From Gavia stellata (lineage: Eukaryota; Chordata; Aves; Gaviiformes; Gaviidae): a stretch of DNA of 64,000 bases. The notes beneath the pieces are model-generated. The model did no database searches, was not told the DNA's origin, and saw only the letters and a program-made list of their open reading frames with translations. The stretch covers positions 784,605-848,604 of the forward strand of contig NC_082596.1 of assembly GCF_030936135.1 (NCBI RefSeq), in the 5' to 3' direction. The position numbers were made by a program, and so were the translations under genes. How positions within the stretch are numbered: the first letter of the stretch is position 1; every line of letters starts with the position of its first letter. Shown piece by piece: positions 41,198 through 53,200 of this stretch.

Positions 41198-41628
41198 TAG
41201 AATCGTTTAGGTTGGAAAAGACCTTTAAGATCATCAAGTCCAACTGCAAACCTAACGCTACCGAGTCTACCATGTTCCTAAGCGCCTCATCCACACGTCT
41301 TTTAAATTCCTCCAGGGATGGGGACTCAACCACCTCCCTGGGCAGCCTGATCCAATGTCTGACAACCCATTCAGTGAAGCAGCTTTTCCTAACATCCAAT
41401 CTAAACCTCCCCTGAGGCAACCTGTGGCCATTTCCTCTTGTCCTAGCACTCTTCACTGGGGAGAAGAGACGAGCACCCACCTCTCTACGACCCCCTTTTG
41501 GGGGGAGGGGGTGTGTGTGTAGAGGATGGTAAGGTCTCCCCTGAGCCTCCTCTTCTCCAGGCTAAACAACCCAGGCTCTCTCAACTGCTCCCTGTAAAGC
41601 TTGTGCTCTAGAGCCTTTACTAGCTTTT
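41198..41628 (-). mobile_element. CR1 3' fragment, minus strand
   Basis: Begins with the ATAGAATCG-type terminal repeat, then the CR1 tail (GGTTGGAAAAGACC on plus). The minus-strand frame 41480-41200 encodes the C-terminal CR1 ORF2 segment with [14 protein letters not shown], which also occurs in the CR1 at 942-2997. A GT-rich insertion/expansion (41496-41520) breaks the frame. It is flanked on both sides by pyrimidine satellite. Confidence 0.93.
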
Positions 41629-43436
41629 TTTGATTTCTTGCTTTTGCTTAGTGCTGTCGCTCTTAAAAATGCCTATCTACACCTGCGCTCTAATTCACTG
41701 TCGCTATTTTTGAGTTCTCTCCTCTCTTAATCCTTTGGCTTTTAAAATTTTCTACCTCCATCTTGTTGGCTGTTGTTATTTTTAAATTAGTTTTTCTTGT
41801 TTTGCCTCAGTGCCATCTGTTCTTAAATTTTCTTTTTACGCATCCAGTTAAGTTTGCTATTGCCGTTTCAGAAGCTTTTCCTCATTTCCTGAATCCTATT
41901 TGCTTTTAAAATATTCTGTCTACTTTTATCCCGCTCATGGTCTTTATTTGCCTACCTTTATTTTATTTTTTTAATAATTTCCTCTCTTTCCTTAATGCTG
42001 TTGCTTTTACCTTTTTTTTACGTCTCTGCTTTAGTCTGCTGTTCCTCCTTTTTTAATAGTTCCTTTATTTCCCTAATCCCCCTCACTTTTTAAATGTTCT
42101 TTCTGTGCCTACTTTTACTCCCTTTGCTGGTTTTTTCCCCATTCTTTCTCCTCTGTCTTCTGTGCCATTGCTTTTTAGATCTTCTTTCTGCGTCTCCGTT
42201 TTAGTTTGCCGTCGCTCCTTTTAAGTTTTTTCTTTATTTCCTTAATCCCCCTTGCTTTGAAAATTTTCTGCGTTTATCTCGTTTGCTGTCTTTAGTTTTG
42301 AATTTTTTTTCCTTGGTTTTCCTTAGTGCCATCGCTTCTTAGATTTTCTTCCGACGTCTCCATTTTCGTTTGCCGTCACTGCTTTTAAGTTTCTTCCTCC
42401 TTTCTTTAATCTCCGGTGCTTTTAAAACTGTCTGTTTGACTTTTATCCCATTCACTGTCTTTAATCTTTAATGATTTCTTCTCTTGCCTCAGTGCTGTCG
42501 CTTTTAAATTTTCCCTTCAACCTCTGTTTTAGTTTGCTCTCCCTGCTTAGCTTTTTCCCCTTTTCCCCCTAATTCCCATCGCTCTTCCAATGTGTTTTCT
42601 ATGCCTACTTCTTTTCCCTTCGATATCTTTCTTTCTCATTATTTCTTGTCTTTCCTTAGTGCCGTTGCTTTTTAGATCTTCTGTCCATGTCTGCGTTTTA
42701 GCTCGCTTTCCCTCTTGTCTAGTTCTTTCCTCTCTTAATCTCTTGGCTTTTTAAATTTTCTACTTTTATCTCATTCACTTTCTTTATTTTCTAATTATTT
42801 TTTCTTGGTTTGCCTCAGTGCCCTTAGTTGCTTTTAAGCTTTTCTGGCTACTTTTCTTCTGTTTGGTGTCTTTTCGGTTATTTTTCCTTGGTTTGCCTCA
42901 GTGCCCTTAGTTGCTTTTAAGCTTTTCTGGCTACTTTTCTTCTCTTTGCTGTCTTTTCGGTTATTTTTGCTTCTTTTGCCTCACTGCCATCGTTTTTTAG
43001 ATTTTTTTTTTCCCCCCTACCTATCTCTTTTAGGTCAATGTTGCTATGATTTAATTTTTTCATTTCCCTAATCGTATTTGCTTCTAAAATTTTCTGTCTG
43101 CTTGTATTCCGTTCGCTGTCTTTATTTTTTAGTTATTTCTCGTCTTTATTAGTGCCGTCGCTTTTCAAATTTTCTTTCTACATCTGTTTTAATTCGCCGT
43201 CCCTACTTCTAAATTCTTTTGGTTTATTTCCCTAATCCCCATTGTGTTTTACATTTTCTTCTTTTATCCCGTTCGCTGTCTTTATTTCGCTGTCTCTTCT
43301 TTTAATTATTCCTCGTCTTTCCTTAGTGCAGGCGTTTTTTAAATTCTCTTTCTCCGTCTCTTTTCGTTCGCGGTCCCTATTGCCTAATTTTTCTCTTCCT
43401 TTCCCAAATCCCCCACACTTTTAAAATGTTCTTTCT
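41629..43436 (+). repeat. Pyrimidine-rich satellite, entry to the ordered array
   Basis: Same monomers, but only its right part (from about 42.0 kb) follows the higher-order pattern. Two 83-bp monomers with CTTAGTTGCTTTTAAGCTTTTC stand side by side at about 42.83-43.0 kb. Confidence 0.88.
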
Positions 43437-44790
43437 ATGCCCACTTTTATGCCCTTTGCTGGTTTTTTTTTTCAATTATTGCTTGTCATCCTTAGTGCCG
43501 TCGCTTTTTAAATTTTCTTTCTACATCTCTGTTTCAGTTTGCTGTTCCGATTTCGTAATTTTTTCCTTTAGTCCTCTAATGCCTACCGCGTTTTACCAGC
43601 AGCTTCTCTGCCTGCTTTTACTCCCTTTGCTGCCCTTTTTTACTCTTTCTTCTCTTTCTTCTGTGCCATCGCTTTTTAGGTTCTCTTTCTAGGTCTCTGT
43701 TTTAGTTTGCCGTCGCTATTTTTTAACTTTTTTTCCTTATTTCCTTAATCACCGTTGCTTTTAAAATTTGCTGTCTACTTGCCTCCCATTTGCAGGCTTG
43801 TTTTTGTCTGCCTTTCTTTTTTAATTATTCCTTGTCTTTCCTTCGTGCCCTCGCTTTTTGAATTTTCTGCCTATGTCTGCTCTTTAAACGTTCTGTCTGT
43901 GCCTACTTTTACTCCCTTTGCTGGTTTTTCCCCCCATTCTTTCTCCTCTGTCTTCTGTGCCTTTGCTTTTTAGATCTTCTTTCTGCATCTCCGTTTTAGT
44001 TTGCTGTCGCTCCTTTTAAGTTTTTTCCTTATTTCCTTAATCCCCCTTGCTTTGAAAATTTTCTACGTTTATCTCGTTCGCTGTCTTTAGTTTTGAATTT
44101 TCTTTCCTTGGTTTTCCTTAGTGCCATCGCTTGTTAGATTTTCTTCCGACATCTCCGTTTTAGTTTGCCGTTGCAACTTTTAAGTTTCTTCCTCCTTTCT
44201 TTAATCTCCGGTGCTTTTAAAACTTTCCGTTTGACTGTTATCCCGTTCACTGCCTTAATGATTTCTTCTCTTGCCTCAGTGCCGTCACTTTTAAATGTTT
44301 CCTTCAACCTCTGTTTTAGTTTGCTCTCCCTGCTTAGCTTTTTCCCCTTATCCCCCTAATTCCCATCGCTCTTCCAATGTGTTTTCTATGCCTACTTCTT
44401 TTCCCTTCGATATCTTTCTTTCTCATTATTTCTTGTCTTTCCTTAGTGCCGTTGCTTTTTAGATCTTCTGTCCATGTCTGCGTTTTAGCTCGCTTTCCCT
44501 CTTGTCTAGTTCTTTCCTCTCTTAATCTCTTGGCTTTTTAAATTTTCTACTTTTATCTCATTCACTTTCTTTATTTTCTAATTATTTTTTCTCGTTTTTC
44601 CTTAGTGCCCTTACTTGCTTTTAAGCTTTTCTGTCTACTTTTCTTCTGTTTGCTGTCTTTTCGGTTATTTTTCCTTGGTTTGCCTCAGTGCCCTTAGTTG
44701 CTTTTAAGCTTTTCTGGCTACTTTTCTTCTCTTTGCTGTCTTTTCGGTTATTTTTGCTTCTTTTGCCTCACTGCCATCGTTTTTTAGATT

Positions 44791-44807
44791 CCCCCCCCCC
44801 CCCCCCC
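44791..44807. repeat. Poly-C tract in one satellite unit
   Basis: Seventeen C where other units have TTTTTTTTCCCCCC-type sequence, for example 46585-46605. Confidence 0.8.
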
Positions 44808-47800
44808 ACCTATCTCTTTTAGGTCAATGTTGCTATGATTTAATTTTTTCCTTATTTCCCTAATCGTATTTGCTTCCAAAATTTTCTGTCTGCTTGTATT
44901 CCGTTCGCTGTCTTTATTTTTCAGTTATTTCTCGTCTTTATTAGTGCCGTCGCTTTTCAAATTTTCTTTCTACATCTGTTTTACTTCGCCGTCCCTACTT
45001 CTAAATTCTTTTGGTTTATTTCCCTAATCCCCATTGCGTTTTACATTTTCTTCTTTTATTCCGTTCGCTGTCTTTATTTCGCTGTCTATTCTTTTAATTA
45101 TTCCTCGTCTTTCCTTAGTGCAGGCGTTTTTTAAATTCTCTTTCTCCGTCTCTTTTCGTTCACGGTCCCTATTGCCTAATTTTTCTCTTCCTTTCCCAAA
45201 TCCCCCACACTTTTAAAATGTTCTTTCTATGCCCACTTTTATGCCCTTTGCTGTTTTTTTTTGCAATTATTGCTTGTCATCCTTAGTGCCGTCGCTTTTT
45301 AAATTTTCTTTCTACATCTCTGTTTCAGTTTGCTGTTCCGATTTCATAATTTTTTCCTTTAGTCCCCTAATGCCTACCGCGTTTTACCAGTTGCTTCTCT
45401 GCCTGCTTTTACTCCCTTTGCTGCCCTTTTTTACTCTTTCTTCTCTTTCTTCTGTGCCATCGCTTTTTAGGTTCTCTTTCTAGGTCTCTGTTTTAGTTTG
45501 CCGTCGCTATTTTTTAACTTTTTTTCCTTATTTCCTTAATCACCGTTGCTTTTAAAATTTGCCGTCTACTTGCCTCCCATTTGCAGGCTTGTTTTTGTCT
45601 GCCTTTCTTTTTTAATTATTCCTTGTCTTTCCTTCGTGCCCTCGCTTTTTGAATTTTCTGCCTATGTCTGCTCTTTAAACGTTCTTTCTGTGCCTCCTTT
45701 TACTCCCTTTGCTGGTTTTTCCCCCCATTCTTTCTCCTCTGTCTTCTGTGCCATTGCTTTTTAGATCTTCTTTCTGCGTCTCCGTTTTAGTTTGCCGTCG
45801 CTCCTTTTAAGTTTTTTCCTTATTTCCTTAATCCCCCTTGCTTTGAAAATTTTCTACGTTTCTCTCGTTCGCTGTCTTTAGTTTTGAATTTTTTTTTCCT
45901 TGGTTTTCCTTAGTGCCATCACTTCTTAGATTTTCTTCCGACGTCTCCGTTTTAGTTTGCCGTCGCTACTTTTAAGTTTCTTCCTCCTTTCTTTAATCTC
46001 CGGTGCTTTTAAAACTTTCCCTTTGACTTTTATCCCGTTCACTGCCTTTATTCCTTAATGATTTCCTCTCTTGCCTCAGTGCCGTCGCTTTGAAATTTTT
46101 CCTTCAACCTCTGTTTTTGTTTGCTCTCCCTGCTTAGCGTGTTCCCCTTTTCCCCCCTAATTCCCATCGCTCTTGCAATGTGTTTTCTATGCCTACTTCT
46201 TTTCCCTTCGATATCTTTCTTTCTCATTATTTCTTGTCTTTCCTTAGTGCCATTGCTTTTTAGATCTTCTGTCCATGTCTGCGTTCTAGCTCGCTTTCCC
46301 TCTTGTCTAGTTCTTTCCTCTCTTAATCTCTTGGCTTTTTAAATTTTCTACTTTTATCTCATTGACTTTCTTTATTTTCTAATTATTTTTTCTTGTTTTT
46401 CCTTACTGCCCTTACTTGCTTTTAAGCTTCTCTGGCTACTTTTCTTCTGTTTGCTGTCTTTTCAGTTATTTTTCCTTGGTTTGCCTCAGTGCCCTTAGTT
46501 GCTTTTAAGCTTTTCTGGCTACTTTTCTTCTCTTTGCTGTCTTTTCGGTTATTTTTGCTTCTTTTGCCTCACTGCCATCGTTTTTTAGATTTTTTTTTTC
46601 CCCCCTACCTATCTCTTTTAGGTCAATGTTGCTATGATTTAATTTTTTCCTTATTTCCCTAATCGTATTTGCTTCCAAAATTTTCTGTCTGCTTGTATTC
46701 CGTTCGCTGTCTTTATTTTTCAGTTATTTCTCGTCTTTATTAGTGCCGTCGCTTTTCAAATTTTCTTTCTACATCTGTTTTACTTCGCCGTCCCTACTTC
46801 TAAATTCTTTTGGTTTATTTCCCTAATCCCCATTGTGTTTTACATTTTCTTCTTTTATCCCGTTCGCTGTCTTTATTTCGCTGTCTATTCTTTTAATTAT
46901 TCCTCGTCTTTCCTTAGCGCAGGCGTTTTTTAAATTCTCTTTCTCCGTCTCTTTTCGTTCGCGGTCCCTATTGCCTAATTTTTCTCTTCCTTTCCCAAAT
47001 CCCCCACACTTTTAAAATGTTCTTTCTATGCCCACTTTTATGCCCTTTGCTGGTTTTTTTTTCAATTATTGCTTGTCATCCTTAGTGCCGACGCTTTTTA
47101 AATTTTCTTTCTACATCTCTGTTCCAGTTTGCTGTTCCGATTTCATAATTTTTTCCTTTAGTCCCCTAATGCCTACCGCGTTTTACCAGCGGCTTCTCTG
47201 CCTGCTTTTACTCCCTTTGCTGCCCTTTTTTACTCTTTCTTCTCTTTCTTCTGTGCCATCGCTTTTTAGGTTCTCTTTCTAGGTCTCTGTTTTAGTTTGC
47301 CGTCGCTATTTTTTAACTTTTTTTCCTTATTTCCTTAATCACCGTTGCTTTTAAAATTTGCTGTCTACTTGCCTCCCATTTGCAGTCTTGTTTTTGTCTG
47401 CCTTTCTTTTTTAATTATTCCTTGTCTTTCCTTCGTGCCCTCGCTTTTTGAATTTTCTGCCTATGTCTGCTCTTTAAACGTTCTTTCTGTGCCTCCTTTT
47501 ACTCCCTTTGCTGGTTTTTCCCCCCATTCTTTCTCCTCTGTCTTCTGTGCCATTGCTTTTTAGATCTTCTTTCTGCATCTCCGTTTTAGTTTGCCGTCGC
47601 TCCTTTTAAGTTTTTTCCTTATTTCCTTAATCCCCCTTGCTTTGAAAATTTTCTACGTTTATCTCGTTTGCTGTCTTTAGTTTTGAATTTTTTTCCTTGG
47701 TTTTCCTTAGTGCCATCGCTTCTTAGATTTTCTTCCGACGTCTCCGTTTTCGTTTGCCGTCGCTACTTTTAAGTTTCTTCCTCCTTTCTTTAATCTCCGG

Positions 47801-50261
47801 TGCTTTTAAAACTTTCCGTTTGACTTTTATCGCGTTCACTGCCTTTATTCCTTAATGATTTCCTCTCTTGCCTCAGTGCCGTCGCTTTGAAATTTTTCCT
47901 TCAACCTCTGTTTTTGTTTGCTCTCCCTGCTTAGCGTGTTCCCCTTTTCCCCCTAATTCCCATCGCTCTTCCAATGTGTTTTCTATGCCTACTTCTTTTC
48001 CCTTCGATATCTTTGTTTCTCATTATTTCTTGTCTTTCCTTAGTGCCATTGCTTTTTAGATCTTCTGTCCATGTCTGCGTTTTAGCTCGCTTTCCCTCTT
48101 GTCTAGTTCTTTCCTCTCTTAATCGCTTGGCTTTTTAAATTTTCTACTTTTATCTCATTCACTTTCTTTATGTTTTAATTAATTTTTCTTGTTTTTCCTT
48201 AGTGCCCTTGGTTGCTTTTAAGCTTTTCTGTCTACTTTTCTTCTGTTTGCTGTCTTTTCAGTTATTTTTTCTTGGTTTGCCTCAGTGCCCTTGGTTGCTT
48301 TTAAGCTTTTCTGGCTACTTTCCGTCTCTTTGCTGTCTTTTCGGTTATTTTTGCTTCTTTTGCCTCACTGCCATCGTTTCTTAGATTTTGTTTTTCCCCC
48401 CTACCTATCTCTTTTAGGTCAATGTTGCTACGATTTAATTTTTTCCTTATTTCCTTAATCGTATTTGCTTCCAAAATTTTCTGTCTGCTTGTATTCCGTT
48501 CGCTGTCTTTATTTTTCAGTTATTTCTCGTCTTTATTAGTGCCGTCGCTTTTCAAATTTTCTTTCTACATCTGTTTTACTTCGCCGTCCCTACTTCTAAA
48601 TTCTTTTGGTTTATTTCCCTAATCCCCATTGCGTTTTACATTTTCTTCTTTTATTCCGTTCGCTGTCTTTATTTCGCTGTCTCTTCTTTTAATTATTCCT
48701 CGTCTTTCCTTAGTGCAGGCGTTTTTTAAATTCTCTTTCTCCGTCTCTTTTCGTTCGCGGTCCCTATTGCCTAATTTTTCTCTTCCTTTCCCAAATCCCC
48801 CACACTTTTAAAATGTTCTTTCTATGCCCACTTTTATGCCCTTTGCTGGTTTGTTTTGCAATTATTGCTTGTCATCCTTAGTGCCGTCGCTTTTTAAATT
48901 TTCTTTCTACATCTCTGTTCCAGTTTGCTGTTCCGATTTCATAATTTTTTCCTTTAGTCCCCTAATGCCTACCGCGTTTTACCAGCGGCTTCTCTGCCTG
49001 CTTTTACTCCCTTTGCTGCCCTTTTTTACTCTTTCTTCTCTTTCTTCTGTGCCATCGCTTTTTAGGTTCTCTTTCTAGGTCTCTGTTTTAGTTTGCCGTC
49101 GCTATTTTTTAACTTTTTTTCCTTATTTCCTTAATCACCGTTGCTTTTAAAATTTGCCGTCTACTTGCCTCCCATTTGCAGTCTTGTTTTTGTCTGCCTT
49201 TCTCTTTTAATTATTCCTTGTCTTTCCTTCGTGCCCTCGCTTTTTGAATTTTCTGCCTACGTCTGCTCTTTAAACGTTCTTTCTGTGCCTACTTTTACTC
49301 CCTTTGCTGGTTTTTCCCCCCATTCTTTCTCCTCTGTCTTCTGTGCCATTGCTTTTTAGATCTTCTTTCTGCATCTCCGTTTTAGTTTGCCGTCGCTCCT
49401 TTTAAGTTTTTTCCTTATTTCCTTAATCCCCCTTGCTTTGAAATTTTTCTACGTTTATCTCGTTCGCTGTCTTTAGTTTTGAATTTTTTTTCCTTGGTTT
49501 TCCTTAGTGCCATCGCTTCTTAGATTTTCTTCCGACGTCTCCGTTTTCGTTTGCCGTCGCTACTTTTAAGTTTCTTCCTCACTTCTTTAATCTCCGGTGC
49601 TTTTAAAACTTTCCGTTTGACTTTTATCCCGTTCACTGCCTTTATTCCTTAATGATTTCCTCTCTTGCCTCAGTGCCGTCGCTTTGAAATTTTTCCTTCA
49701 ACCTCTGTTTTTGTTTGCTCTCCCTGCTTAGCGTGTTCCCCTTTTCCCCCCTAATTCCCATCGCTCTTCCAATGTGTTTTCTATGCCTACTTCTTTTCCC
49801 TTCGATATCTTTCTTTCTCATTATTTCTTGTCTTTCCTTAGTGCCATTGCTTTTTAGATCTTCTGTCCATGTCTGCGTTTTAGCTCGCTTTCCCTCTTGT
49901 CTAGTTCTTTCCTCTCTTAATCGCTTGGCTTTTTAAATTTTCTACTTTTATCTCATTCACTTTCTTTATTTTCTAATTATTTTTTCTTGTTTTTCCTTAG
50001 TGCCCTTACTTGCTTTTAAGCTTTTCTGTCTACTTTTCTTCTGTTTGCTGTCTTTTCGGTTATTTTTCCTTGGTTTGCCTCAGTGCCCTTAGTTGCTTTT
50101 AAGCTTTTCTGTCTACTTTTCTTCCGTTTGCTGTCTTTTCGGTTATTTTTGCTTCTTTTGCCTCACTGCCATCGTTTTTTAGATTTTTTTTCCCCCCCCT
50201 ACCTATCTCTTTTAGGTCAATGTTGCTATGATTTAATTTTTTCCTTATTTCCCTAATCGTA

Positions 50262-50296
50262 TAAGCAAATACGGAAAGCAAATTAGGAAAATAAAA
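50262..50296. other. Inverted micro-duplication in one satellite unit
   Basis: After TTTCCCTAATCGTAT the unit continues AAGCAAATACGGAAAGCAAA and TTAGGAAAATAA, which is close to the reverse complement of the sequence just before and normally after it (TTATTTCCCTAAT, GTATTTGCTT). This explains the 1822-bp unit. Confidence 0.75.
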
Positions 50297-53200
50297 AATT
50301 TTCTGTCTGCTTGTATTCCGTTCGCTGTCTTTATTTTTTAGTTATTTCTCGTCTTTATTAGTGCCGTCGCTTTTCAAATTTTCTTTCTACATCTGTTTTA
50401 CTTCGCCGTCCCTACTTCTAAATTCTTTTGGTTTATTTCCCTAATCCCCATTGTGTTTTACATTTTCTTCTTTTATTCCGTTCGCTGTCTTTATTTCGCT
50501 GTCTCTTCTTTTAATTATTCCTCGTCTTTCCTTAGTGCAGGCGTTTTTTAAATTCTCTTTCTCCGTCTCTTTTCGTTCGCGGTCCCTATTGCCTAATTTT
50601 TCTCTTCCTTTCCCAAATCCCCCACACTTTTAAAATGTTCTTTCTATGCCCACTTTTATGCCCTTTGCTGGTTTGTTTTTTCAATTATTGCTTGTCATCC
50701 TTAGTGCCATCGCTTTTTAAATTTTCTTTCTACATCTCTGTTCCAGTTTGCTGTTCCGATTTCATAATTTTTTCCTTTAGTCCCCTAATGCCTACCGCGT
50801 TTTACCAGTTGCTTCTCTGCCTGCTTTTACTCCCTTTGCTGCCCTTTTTTACTCTTTCTTCTCTTTCTTCTGTGCCATCGCTTTTTAGGTTCTCTTTCTA
50901 GGTCTCTGTTTTAGTTTGCCGTCGCTATTTTTAAACTTTTTTTCCTTATTTCCTTAATCACCGTTGCTTTTAAAATTTGCTGTCTACTTGCCTCCCATTT
51001 GCAGGCTTGTTTTTGTCTGCCTTTCTTTTTTAATTATTCCTTGTCTTTCCTTCGTGCCCTCGCTTTTTGAATTTTCTGCCTATGTCTGCTCTTTAAACGT
51101 TCTTTCTGTGCCTACTTTTACTCCCTTTGCTGGTTTTTCCCCCCATTCTTTCTCCTCTGTCTTCTGTGCCATTGCTTTTTAGATCTTCTTTCTGCATCTC
51201 CGTTTTAGTTTGCCGTCGCTCCTTTTAAGTTTTTTCCTTATTTCCTTAATCCCCCTTGCTTTGAAAATTTTCTACGTTTCTCTCGTTCGCTGTCTTTAGT
51301 TTTGAATTTTTTTTCCTTGGTTTTCCTTAGTGCCATCGCTTCTTAGATTTTCTTCCGACATCTCCGTTTTAGTTTGCCGTCGCTACTTTTATGTTTCTTC
51401 CTCCTTTCTTTAATCTCCGGTGCTTTTAAAACTTTCCGTTTGACTTTTATCCCATTCACTGCCTTTATTCCTTAATGATTTCTTCTCTTGCCTCAGTGCC
51501 GTCGCTTTTAAATGTTTCCTTCAACCTCTGTTTTAGTTTGCTCTCCCTGCTTAGCTTTTTCCCCTTTTCCCCTCTAATTCCCATTGCTCTTCCAATGTGT
51601 TTTCTATGCCTACTTCTTTTCCCTTCGATATCTTTGTTTCTCATTATTTCTTGTCTTTCCTTAGTGCCATTGCTTTTTAGATCTTCTGTCCATGTCTGCG
51701 TTTTAGCTCGCTTTCCCTCTTGTCTAGTTCTTTCCTCTCTTAATCTCTTGGCTTTTTAAATTTTCTACTTTTATCTCATTCACTTTCTTTATTTTCTAAT
51801 TATTTTTTCTCGTTTTTCCTTAGTGCCCTTACTTGCTTTTAAACTTTTCTGTCTACTTTTCTTCTGTTTGCTGTCTTTTCAGTTATTTTTTCTTGGTTTG
51901 CCTCAGTGCCCTTGGTTGCTTTTAAGCTTTTCTGGCTACTTTTCTTCTGTTTGCTGTCTTTTCGGTTATTTTTCCTTGGTTTTCCTCAGTGCCCTTAGTT
52001 GCTTTTAAGCTTTTCTGGCTACTTTTCTTCTCTTTGCTATCTTTTCGGTTATTTTTGCTTCTTTTGCCTCACTGCCATCGCTTTTTCAATTTTTTTTTTT
52101 TCCCCTACCTATCTCTTTTAGGTCAATGTTGCTACAATTTAATTTTTTCCTTATTTCCTTAATCGTATTTGCTTCTAAAATTTCTGTCTGCTTGTATTCC
52201 GTTCGCTGTCTTTATTTTTTAGTTATTTCTCGTCTTTATTAGTGCCGTCGCTTTTCAAATTTTCTTTCTACATCTGTTTTACTTCGCCGTCCCTACTTCT
52301 AAATTCTTTTGGTTTATTTCCCTAATCCCCATTGCTTTTTACATTTTCTTCTTTTATCCCGTTCGCTGTCTCTTCTTTTAATTATTCCTCGTCTTTCCTT
52401 AGCGCAGGCGTTTTTTAAATTCTCTTTCTCCGTCTCTTTTCGTTCGCGGTCCCTATTGCCTAATTTTTCTCTTCCTTTCCCAAATCCCCCACACTTTTAA
52501 AATGTTCTTTCTATGCCCACTTTTATGCCCTTTGCTGGGGTTTTTTTCAATTATTGCTTGTCATCCTTAGTGCCGTCGCTTTTTAAATTTTCTTTCTACA
52601 TCTCTGCTTCAGTTTGCTGTTCCGATTTCATAATTTTTTCCTTTAGTCCCCTAATGCCTACCGCGTTTTACCAGTTGCTTCTCTGCCTGCTTTTACTCCC
52701 TTTGCTGCCCTTTTTTACTCTTTCTTCTCTTTCTTCTGTGCCATCGCTTTTTAGGTTCTCTTTCTAGGTCTCTGTTTTAGTTTGCCGTCGCTATTTTTAA
52801 ACTTTTTTTCCTTATTTCCTTAATCACCGTTGCTTTTAAAATTTGCCGTCTACTTGCCTCCCATTTGCAGTCTTGTTTTTGTCTGCCTTTCTTTTTTAAT
52901 TATTCCTTGTCTTTCCTTCGTGCCCTCGCTTTTTGAATTTTCTGCCTATGTCTGCTCTTTAAACGTTCTTTCTGTGCCTACTTTTACTCCCTTTGCTGGT
53001 TTTTTCCCCCATTCTTTCTCCTCTGTCTTCCGTGCCATTGCTTTTTAGATCTTCTTTCTGCGTCTCCGTTTTAGTTTGCCGTCGCTCCTTTTAAGTTTTT
53101 TCCTTATTTCCTTAATCCACCTTGCTTTGAAAATTTTCTACGTTTATCTCGTTCGCTGTCTTTAGTTTTGAATTTTTTTTTCCTTGGTTTTCCTTAGTGC

